Made by a program: the position numbers and the translations under genes. From Xestospongia muta (lineage: Eukaryota; Porifera; Demospongiae; Haplosclerida; Petrosiidae), in the NCBI GenBank assembly GCA_963693285.1, contig OY848920.1, positions 3,547,135-3,611,134 of the forward strand: a stretch of DNA of 64,000 nucleotides, in the 5' to 3' direction. Below, in pieces: positions 11,101 through 23,100 of this stretch (its first letter is position 1; every line of letters begins with the position of its first letter). The notes below the pieces were generated by a model. It ran no database searches. It was not told the DNA's origin and saw only the letters and a program-made list of their open reading frames with translations.

Positions 11101-14100
11101 ATCGACTGATTCCTCTAATGACTCTTTTGGTTTGTGAGGTCGGACGCTATGTTTAACTCCTTGAGCAATTATTGCTTTAAGATACTCGTGGTCTATTTTT
11201 CTCCACACAGAATCATCACCTACAGTCGCAGATATGATCCTTGGTTCTTTTGCTGCAACTACTGGAGTACTGCTATGGCAATGTGGAGGATCTTCATTAT
11301 AAAGCAGGTTTAAAAAGGATGACTTGCCAGTTCCAGGTGCACCTGAGACAGAAAACTTGGACCATTTAGCAGTGACGTAGCCCTCCTTCATAGCTTTGTC
11401 CAGTAACTTCTTGTTAGCACCTAATATATAATAGAAATAAAATTTCAAACTTTAATTTAAGTAAACAATGTTAACAAGAATTACATAATATATTATAATG
11501 ATTAGACTTCTAATTGTGGTAGTTATAAATTATAGATATTTTAAATTTCCAATTCAATCCTTTAGTACTAGCTAGAATATAGTCAGTTCCTATTGTCCAG
11601 TTTAACAAGTACAAGTACATAACTCTTTGTGTACATGTACAATAGATAATAGAATAAAGGAAAGAGATAAGATTTGTGGGTGTGGTTACAATAGGACATA
11701 AATTTATATAGCTATCATAAAAATGGACACATGTACAGTTGACTGGAGTCATAATTTCAGTAACAATTACAAACAACATGTTTACAGTAGTAAGGTATGT
11801 AATGTTTGAACTTTCATTGTTATATATAAAGTTCACAAAAGCTTATACAATAGTGTTCACATTAAGGTGACAAGTGTACTTGGTTTATATTAATCACTTT
11901 TTATTAAATCAGTGGGTGTAATGTTGTGATAATTATTGTGATAATAAGCCACTAGTATATTGATTAATAATTTATATTAGCACAGTAAAGTTATAAGGTC
12001 TTGTGGTTAGGAATCACTGAAACAACATCAAAACCTTCATGTGTTGTCCTAGATATATTGACAAGTGAGTATGAGAAGCAAAAACAACTATTTGTTGAGT
12101 ATATTATCAGTAATGGTCCTGGTAGAGATACACACTAAACTTTTCTCTAGTGACAATGATGAGAATCCATACCAGGAATACTTAGTATTAAGGGACATAT
12201 ATGCACTGGGCTCCAAAATGACCCCCTGAATAAACCATCCCAGTACGTAATAAGTATCAAGGGATACTTGGTATTAATGGTTACATACATATGTACTGGA
12301 CTACTATAAGTACAAAGTATCAAGAACATAGTGTTAAGGGATACATATATGCACTGGGTTCCAAAATGAACCCCTAAATGAACTATCTTAGGATAAAATA
12401 AGTACTAAAGGATACTCAGTATTAAGTGATACATAGGAATGGACTAGGCTCCTGACACTCATCACCCCAGGATGTACTAAGTATCTAGTGATCCACCATT
12501 TAGGGATATTATGTACTGGCCTCATGAATAGACCATTCCATGATGTATTAGAGTAGTTAGTAAATATGAACACTTAGCACTAAGTAATGTGCATATGTCT
12601 TGAATTGGGATCATATCAAGATGCACCAGTAATACTTGGTATTGAGGAACATACATGTACTAAATACAGCCAGTATCAATTTAAGGATATTCAGTGTTGA
12701 CATTGGTCCAGTTTTAGTAGGATTGTTAGTTAATACAAAGGAAAACATGTGGTAGTACTGGACATCACTATTTATTGAAACTAAAGATCAGAACAAGTGA
12801 GCGAAAACTGTTTGTTTAAAAACTATTATAGGACTGTCTGGTATGCCAAGTAAATTAAGAAATATACAACCTCTCACATGAACATTTGTTTCTAATCTAG
12901 CACTAATAGTCTTATAGGACCTTTGTTATTACTCACATTGTTTACTATGATAATATAAAACTATCAGTTAGTCAAGTAGATTGATTAGTAATTTATATTA
13001 GCATATTAAAGTTATAAGGTCTTGTGGTTAGGAATCACTGAAATAACTTGAAAACCTTTACATGTTGTCCTTGATATATTAACAAGTGAGTATGATAAAC
13101 AACAACCAGTATTTGTTGAGGATGTTATCAGTAATGGTCCTGGTATAGTTACACATTAAACTTTTCTCTAGTGATAATGGTAAGAATCCATATCCAGGAA
13201 TACTTAGTATTAAGGAATATATGTGAGATAGGCTCCAAAATATACCCCTGAATAAACCATCCCAGGACATAATAAATATCAAGGGATACTTAGTATTAAT
13301 GGACAAATATGAATACACTGGACTGTTAAGAACCATCCCAGGATATACTAAATACCAAAAGATACTCAATATTAAGTGATATATAGGTATGCACTAAGCT
13401 CCTGACTCTCACTATCCCAGGATGTACTAAGTCTCTAGTGATACTAGTGTTCAGGGATATGTATGTACTGGGCTAATGAATTGATCATTCCAGGATGTAC
13501 TACAGTTAGTATGTATACTTATCACTAAGGAATGTGTATATCTCTTGAGTTGGGGTCATATCAAGATGTACCAGTGATATACTTGGTATTGAAGAACATA
13601 CATGTACTAAACACAGCCAGTATCAAGTTTAAGGACAATCAGTGTTGACATTGGACTAGTTAGTATCCTGGGATATATAGGATTGTTAGTTAATAATTAT
13701 CACTTCAAATGTTACATGCTGACCATTTCAGTATTTGTAATTATATATTAAATACAATATTGTAAACAGTATTTGTATTTGTAATTAAATACTTTTGCAA
13801 TGTATTTGACCTAAGTCTGTATAATATATTACTTTATTAAGAGAGTACTTTACACATATATGCATTTGTTAAAAACAATGTGTATTATGTGTGTGTGTGT
13901 ATACATATATACCATTCTCAATGGGTGGAGTCACTGGTTTATCAGGTTGACCTGGAGGTGTCAATAGGTAAACACTCTTTAAATTCTTGTCAGGGTTTTG
14001 ATCACATAATGTCTACAATAGAAACAGAATTAGTTAATTAATAATAATTACAATATATTCATCATATTTATATATGTACACACAATTACCTCGTGATATG

Positions 14101-17100
14101 TCATAGTGGATGGTGCATATTTAAATCCACAATATCGGCAAGGTATATATATATTATTAGTAACAGCAGTTGTAGTTGTAGCTATGAGAGAGAGGTCAAA
14201 GGTCATTTCAAATGAGTTATACAATGATCAAAAACTTTGATTTAAGTAAGCAAAGTTAACAAGGATTACATAATATATTATAATGATTAGACTTCTACAT
14301 TTTGTAGTTATAAATTATAAATATTTTAAATTTCCAATTCAATCCTTTAGTACTAGCTAAAATATAGCCAGTTCCTATTGTCCAGTTTAACAAGTACAAG
14401 TACATAACTCTTTGTGTACATGTACAATAGATAATAGAGTAAAGGAAAGAGATAGGACCTGTGGGTGTGGTTACAATAGGACATAAATTTATATAGCTAC
14501 TATAAATGGACACATGTATACTTGACTGGAGTCATAATTTCAGTAACAATTACAAACAACATGTTTACAGTAGTAAGGTATGTAATGTTTGAACTTTCAT
14601 TGTTATATATAAAGTTCACAAAAGCTTATACAATAGTGTTCACATTAAGGTGACAAGTGTACTTGGTTTATATTAATCACTTTTTATTAAATCAGTGGGT
14701 GTAATGTTGTGATAATTGTTGTGATAATAAGCCACAAGTATATTGATTAATAATTTATATTAGCACAGTAAAGTTATAAGGTCTTGCAGTTAGGAATCAC
14801 TGAAACAACTTAAAAACCTTCACGTGTTGTCCTAGATATATTGACAAGTGAGTATGAGAAGCAAAAACAAATATTTGTTGAGTATATTATCAGTAATGGT
14901 CCTGGTAGAGATACACACTAAACTTTTCTCTAGTGACAATGATGAGAATCCATACCAGGAATACTTAGTATTAAGGGACATATATGCACTGGGCTCCAAA
15001 ATGACCCCCTGAATAAACCATCCCAGTACGTAATAAGTATCAAGGGATACTTGGTATTAATGGTTACATACATATGTACTGGACTACTATAAGGACCATC
15101 CCAGGATGTACAAAGTATCAAGAACATAGTGTTAAGGGATACATATATGCACTGGGTTCCAAAATGAACCCCTAAATGAACTATCTTAGGATAAAATAAG
15201 TACTAAAGGATACTCAGGATTAAGTGATACATAGGAATGAACTAGGCTCCTGACACTCATCACCCCAGGATGTACTAAGTATCTAGTGATCCACCATTTA
15301 GGGATATTATGTACCGGCCTCATGAATAGACCATTCCATGATGTATTAGAGTAGTTACAAAAACTGTTTAAAAGCAATTATAGGACTGTCTGGTATGTCA
15401 AGTAAATTAAGTAATATACAACCTCTCATGTGAGCATTTGTTTCTAATCTAATACTAATAGTCTTATAGGACCTTTGTTATTACTCACATTGTTTACTAT
15501 GTAATAGTTAGAGGCTTATGCGAGGTTATTTAGTTGTTTAATTGGAATCAATGATAAAGTCATTCATGAGCTAATCCTTTAACAATGAAGTAGTCATAAT
15601 TAAAGTAAAATAATAAATCAATGATATATATTCATTTCCTTTATATTATAGCTGACTATGGAAAGAATTGGACTCTGTCTTCTAAAGTAGATAACATCAA
15701 GTTTGCTATGTAACATACAATAGAATGGTAAGTCTTAAATATCAGATGAAATCAGTCACTGTTCATATCATATGAGTCATCAAATCAAGTGTATAAGTGT
15801 ACATAAGGTAGATAGACATGTAATACACTGTATTGTAATGAAAAACAAACTAGAAAAACTGGAAAATTTTTCATTTGATAGAATCTACTGTATGGTCAAT
15901 GAAGATGTGTTTTCAGTCTAACTTTAACTACAACAGTAACTGTGAGTTAAACAGATAAGGATTACTATCAAGTCAGTGTGTTGGTGTGGTATGTTCTATG
16001 TGTGTACATGTTACATGTTATGAGATCATGTTGTGAGTGAAGGCTGGTTCACATAACAACACAAAGCCTTGTGTCACATTGCGTCATGTTGTGTAGTGTG
16101 TACACACGTCAATTTATGAACACAGTGTGTGTGCATGACCTACAAATGTGACATGTTACAACACAAGGATAGAATCAAGTTTCAAGCAGTGCGTTTATCC
16201 AATCAAATTTCAATAACCACGTGTTTTGAGTTTTGACAGACGAGAAACTTATTGAGACTGTTCATTGTTTCCCTTGCTTGTGGAAAGTATCTAGCAAAAG
16301 CTACAAGGATACAAGAGCAAGAGAAAACACATGGAAGGAAGTGGCAAGCTAGGTAACTGAATAAACAACAAACAGAAATTATACATAACTGTTGAATAAA
16401 TATAGGATACACCTACATTGTTCACTTCAGTCTCCATTTTGTACTAGTAATAGAGTTTATAATGATGAGGATGGAGTTTTGTTCACATGTATCTTCTTTT
16501 TTATATGAACAGCATTGATACTACACTACACAATGCAACACCAAGAGTGAAAAGTGACCCATATATAAGTGTAGTTTGTTGAACCCATCTTTAGACACAT
16601 CCAAACACATTAGAAGTTCATTCTTAATATAAGTACTACATACTATACATATGTTATAACTCATTGACACAATACTGTAATTATTCTAAAATTTTGTGCC
16701 TCTAATTTGAATAATAACTAATTGTTTGTAAACTTTCTATAATTTTTCTCTCTAATATTCCTTTCTAAAATTAAAGCTCAACGTATTTATAATCTTGTCA
16801 TTTACCTCCTTATTTGGCAAGGTATGTAATGGAGAAGATGGTGATTTGAACATTGAAGAAAGCAAAGAGGACAGCATTTTACTGTAATGATTATCATTGT
16901 TATTCATTTTAATACCATAATAGTAGATCAGTTTGGAATATTCTCATGACACATGTTCTACTATTCTTCTATTTATTGTGATCACTACTGTGTATCTATC
17001 ATGACTATTCATTTCTTCTATTTCTCCTGAAACTTGTCTCCTACCTCAGGACTCCATTCAACTTTGTAAATGTGATAACCTCTGTACCATATTGGACAAA

Positions 17101-20100
17101 TTGGCTCCTAGAGCTTAGTCTGTTGTCTCTTTATTTTTAATTAGTCTGTCCTTGTTACTGTACATTGTTACTTTGGTACAGTGTATTGACAGTGACATTA
17201 GGTGTAGTATATATTCAATTTAATTCAATAAAGTTTACATCTATAAACTGACTTAATTCCATTCAAAAAGGATTGTCAATGACCTTCATTATATGGAAAG
17301 GTCAGAACAAGACATGACTACCTACAAACTGATCACAATTATTCATAACATGTACAAAACATTCCTGTGTTCAAATTATAACTGATACAATCAACATCAA
17401 ACCACTTTGAAGTGAATTGAGACTAATTTGATTTTTCAATCACATTCAACTGATGTACATTGTGTGTGAACAATGTTGATTATAACTGAATTGAATACAC
17501 TTTACAGTAGTAGTCTGAACACCACTATTAATAACCTCATTACTTAATAATAATAACTTATTATTCTTACCTGTACTAAGATATTGACGTATTAGATCAG
17601 CTGTCTCCTTGTCATTAACAGTAGGACTCTCGATGGCACCAATCACTGTTTCCCAGTTAACGGGGGATGATTGACTAATTAGAAAGTTGTGAATGACTGC
17701 AAAGAGTTTAGAAATATTGTCCATCTGATTGCGTTTCAAATCATCCAAAACATTGCGACGTACTTGTAATGATAATCCAATATCATACCATTTGTCACTA
17801 ATATCATATAATAGATTGAATAGTTCATATTTTGAAGGAGTCTCCTTTAATACACTGGTAATATCTGAGATAAGACAAAACAATTATTATAACAAACTGT
17901 CGTATTATAAATTAATTAATGTCTTAAATTTATCATTTTAAATATATGTAGTATTGATTAAGTGTTGACAAATGAAAACTTCAATTATCAATAAATGGAC
18001 ATGGAATTTAATACAGAAACTTGGAATATAAAATTATATTATATTTATACAATTAACTAGGACATCTACATGTACTACTATTCTTCTACTGTTAATAACA
18101 TTTACTGTTTATCATTCAATGACTTCACTCAAACTGATCTAACAAATTTACTACTTATAATACAATGGTTTGTGGTTGGGCTTTAAATAGAATATGTGGT
18201 ATGTCAAACAAATACTATACTCTGTCCAAGTTGAGAAGAGCTCCTCATTAAAAAAGGTGTTTTATGCATGGATTGTAAGGTGAGGTATTTCCTCACTTAT
18301 TATATACATTTAGTACTGAAGTACATTTTAATGTTACTCATTATTTGGTCACATGGATGTCATGTGAACACACCATGTTTTCAATCATGTTTGTTAAGAT
18401 GCCAAAGCAAAGAGACAGACGTCACAAACAAAGGAGGTTGTTACAAATGTCTATGACTATTTTGAGAAAACTCAACAGGTGTAAACAGACTCAAGGATAT
18501 CATAAACGAACATCTGATGCCACAGGAGTTTCACATAACAGTATCAAGAGGTTATGAAAAGAGAAAGTTCTAGGCAATCTCAGTCTTCCTTCTTTGTAAA
18601 AAGGTTTTTTCAGAACCACTGTGGCTTTATAGCTGCCTTAAATCATAAAAGACAATACCTGATTACCATTTTAATAATAAAAATTGTTATAATAGAACAT
18701 CTGTTCATATGATTATAACTCTAATTTTGAATTGCCATGTGACACATGGCTGACTTCTCAAGGTGAAAAGTGTTATTCGTTAAATCCTTAAAGGCACATA
18801 ATTTACAGTATGACAAAGGTATGCCATTGAAAATGTATGAAGTTTTATAGTTTGCTACTTTCTCATAGCACTAGAGAGCCACGTTTTATATATAAAAGCA
18901 TGTTTACAAGCTAAATCCATTGGTGAAAGTCCCATGTAGATAGCATGTAAAATGTCAAAGTTATTTACATGTCTGGGTGGCCCAACTCAAGTTGGACAGA
19001 GTATAAATAAAGTAGACATTGAACACATTAGGGTGGGGCTAATTATTAACTAGTAATACATGGACAGTTATCTTTGTTACTGTCTATAATTATCATGATC
19101 ATTTACCTGCTGCCATTTTCATGTAAATATACTCTCTCAGTACTACTTCACAGTGTAGTCAGGAGTCACCTGATTTGTTAACAAGTGTCAGGCCAGGCCT
19201 GACGTTTCTTCTAAAGTGAAAATTGTTGTTTATTAAAATTGAATGTGTTGAATTTGAAGTATGACGAAGGTATGCCATTGAAAATGTATGGAGTTGTTTA
19301 GTTTGCTACTTTCTCATAGCACTAGAGAGCCAAATTTTATATATAAAATGCGGGTTTGCAAGCTGAATCAATTGGTGCAAGTTTCATGTGGATAGCACGT
19401 AAAACGGCAAAGTTATTTACATGTCTGGGTGGTTCTTCTCAACTCGGACATACTATAGATTGCCTTTACATTAGCCAATATATAACTAAGATGCATTGTC
19501 TTTTAATGCAGAAAAACTTAATTGCTTACACCTTTTTCTTAGAATACCTAGTTTGTATCAGCCACAAAGGAATATTAATGACTTTTCAATCTTCCAAATT
19601 CCATTTTAAACATACATGACATATTGAAGTTAATACATTATCTTAAACTTGATTAGGACTAAGTAATCCCTCTCATAACAAGCTTTTGTTTTGTACAAGC
19701 AACCTTTTCCTCATAATATGTGTGATGTGGGAGACTAAGTCTTTATCTTTCACTTCAATAAACAATTCTTAAAAGGGGCGTGACCCATGCAATACACAAC
19801 ATATACAAGATAAACTATCAATAGATTTATACCTTTTTATTACTTCCAAGTACAACTAGTACAACGAATTAACTGCAACTATTTACAAATTGGAGCTTTT
19901 ATTGAGTGAGTGAGTACAGCCTTTCTTCTGGTATTCAACTAGGTAGCGCGGTTATTGCATACACCCACATATACCGGAAATACCTGTAATTCGTAAAATT
20001 GGAATAATTGAATATTAGGTGACCTGTCACACCGTAAGTGCACTGCTTTTGTCCTCCCCCAACAGTTACGAATTACACAACTCCCACATAATGTTTTTAA

Positions 20101-23100
20101 CAAGATATCACTTCCTGTATAGTCAGTGTATATAAAGGAGGTTGTATGATTAGTTGTCATTCTAGAGTGCAGTAGTACATATACACACGTTGTCTTATTT
20201 ACTGTAAGTTTTGTTCTAAATCATGACTGACAGGGAGAACATACTTATTAATTATCCAATAACTAATGATCTAGTAACTCAAGCTCAGTTTCTTGCTGTT
20301 AATAGATATTCAGTATTCTTCACTACTTGTAAAGTTAGTTACAACAAAGTAAGTGGACAAGCAAGAGCTGGGATATCAATTTGACTTATTTGATTATCTA
20401 ACTTAGCTAGTAAACACTTAAGTATCAATACTACATACATTAATAGTGTATACTTTATATGTTGTAGCAGTCCTCATAACATATGTGGACATATTGTGTT
20501 GGTGATTATCAGTATAAACCCACTAAGAATGTTGTCTGTGTAACATCGACAGGACAAGCTATATTGGAAATGACTACTACTGTAAGTCAGGAATTGTTCA
20601 GCTGATAATTTTTGTTCCTAATAAATATATTGATATAGTTGATTATTTCAACATGGTACAAGGTCTATTAAAGCATGCTTCTGTACAATTTCCATAAGAT
20701 ATTGAGTTGAGAGTAATGGCTATCAATGAGGCTATCAATAATGAATACATGAGTTATACATTGTTAAAATCTGTAATGAGTAATTCATATCGTTACTGAC
20801 AACAGTATCATGTGAGTAATATTGGAGTATCCATCATAAATAAGTACAATTGAGACCTTGTGTGAATCGATTCATATCATCCTTTAGATGTTCTGAAGAC
20901 ACCATGCATGTACCTGGTTGTTTGTCCTCCTAATCCTATTTTTGAAAAACATATTGTTCTTAATTACTATATATACAATATTTGTTAAACTAATGTCATC
21001 ATTTTGTCAAAGTAGTTGATTGTTAGATAAATCATGTCAAAGTATTGTTCTAACACAATGTCATTCCAATATATGACTATCTGTCATCACTTTAAATTAA
21101 AAGTCTACCTATTGTCTAACAGACTCACTAAGAGAGCAGTACAAGTTTTCAAGAGAGGTCTATAATGACAAACAGAAGGATCTTTAGAGTGTGAATTATC
21201 TAAAGTTTTGTTCAATTACAAAGTGACCCCTGAATCTACTACAATCAAATTTCCTGCAAAATTAATTTGTAGAAGAAAACTAAAATCTCAGTTGAATTTG
21301 TTACATCCAGATCTCCAGGGGAAGATAGAGTCTAAAGTGAAGAAACAGAAGGAAGCTCATGATAGAGAAGAAGATATTGTATTCACTAGGAATTATAGAA
21401 CTAGTCCTAAATGGATAGAAAAAACTGTTAGAGTGATTAGGTCCAGTATCCTATATGCGAAATTAAAAAATGAAGTTAAATTAACTTAGAAAAACATAAG
21501 TTACGTAAGAGGACATCTGTATGGTCTGAAACAGACGAATTAGACATCTCATTTGATGATTTTCCTGGAGTTATATTCGAAATAGGTACAGTGGACACTA
21601 GGTCAGCTTCACCACCAATTCAAGGATCAAAATCTATTAGAATTCGTAAACCTTCTCACTGATATTTTTAATGTTAAGGTGGGAGAAATGTACTATATTA
21701 TTGTTTGATAATGTCTTGTGTTTGCTTTGAATTTTTTATGTATGCTCATTACCATGTTTAGACATCCTGTCCTCTTAGTGAACTATGACACATACTGTAT
21801 AAAATATCTATGTTAGGATATTGTTTAGGTCTTTTGACTTTTGTGCTATCTTGAGTGTGGGTGTGTTTATACTCAAATAACATAACTAAGTTCACAATGA
21901 TTTACATACAATGCATGTCCTATCTATCAAATGCATGACTTATCATCCACCCACTATTATAATGTGGTCTAATTATAGTACTAATGACAAAATACAAAAC
22001 GGTAAATCACAGTCTTGTAGTTATATTAATATATATATAGCTTGTTTGTGGACTCAAATATAGTGTGTTCAGCATGATGAAATAATTACATAAGGAATTT
22101 ACTAAGAGGTTAGCATTTCTTTTGTTATCATTTATTTCTTTGATTCCAAGGCCACTTGAAAAAATTCATAATTCACAAGTAGGTATATGTATATATAAAG
22201 GTATATGTACATTTTTTATCAGACTTTAAGGCAAAACCTTGAGAAATTCAGAGAAGAACAAAGTTGTAAATGCTTGCTTCAACTTAATAATTAATCAAAC
22301 AGAATTTAAGCAGTCTCTCATAGAACAGTATATGGAACTCTCAATATTTTTATCTAATCTTGCTCAAATATAGTAGTGTCATTAAAGTTAGCCAGCACAC
22401 ACTTGGTCAATTAATAGCTGCCTAAGTTGCAATTTTACATTGTATAAAATTTCTGTAATAATATATAATTGTAAAACTTTTAAACATTGCTATCTTTTGG
22501 TGTTAATTAGTTCAATTATTAGTAAAGTAGAATGCATATATGTCTTAGTATAAAATACCTGGTGTTGTAAAAAAACTTGGTATAAATTGATTGATACCAG
22601 ACTGCATATCTTGAGTTGCTCAAACTTTCGGAAAGCTTGTCATTGCTAATTTATTTGGTCGTCATTTTTGTTGCAGTTGTTGTTTTATTTGCTGTTGTAT
22701 CTGTAGTTGGTGCATTACTTTTAGTTGCTGCTGCTGTTTTTGAAACTGTTTATCTGCTTCATTTGTTGTACAGTAGATGTTGACTTTTGTAACGGCATTT
22801 TGATTGATTCTTCACACGAGTATGGATAATTTGGACTGATACAATTTCCTTGCAAGCCTATAGATATAGAGAGAGTGTGTAAATTAGTGAGAAACATCTA
22901 CGTACTTACCAAGATGAGTTGGTGTTATCCGTGGAGAAACGTGTACAACTTTTTTAAAAGAATGAAGTTGAATAGGTGTGGTCTTATGCCGCATCATCTC
23001 CAGTTCTCCAGTTCGTATTCTTTTTGACTTAGGAGATTTTTTGGTCATCTTTCTGTTTGTGTTTGACAGCCTTCCTTCCTTCAGATGACATCGGTAGACT

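Larger units (their letters stand above)
11421..13912 (-). other. Gene A intron carrying repeat copies
   Basis: Bounded by donor AATG|GTATAT at 13912 and acceptor ATTAG at 11421. It is filled mainly by the first unit of a tandem duplication (11440-12955) and a partial third unit (about 12970-13680). Short minus-strand frames here are repeat noise. Confidence 0.6.
17865..22558 (-). other. Large transposon-filled intron or gap of gene A
   Basis: Holds, in order, a ~265-bp repeat with a MITE (18165-19213), a MITE fragment (19214-19455), a promoter block (19.46-20.23 kb), a decayed secreted-family gene (20.2-20.8 kb) and a Gypsy remnant (21.1-21.7 kb). If gene A is one gene, this is a 4.7-kb intron. 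Confidence 0.5.

Noticed and set aside
12147..15377. Several 60-96 codon minus-strand frames
   Set aside because: They lie in the ~85-bp repeat arrays and recur only because the DNA repeats; no splice or motif support.
18268..18557. Short basic frame in MITE copy 1 as a transposase
   Set aside because: Only ~30-60 codons, diverged between MITE copies, no catalytic motif.
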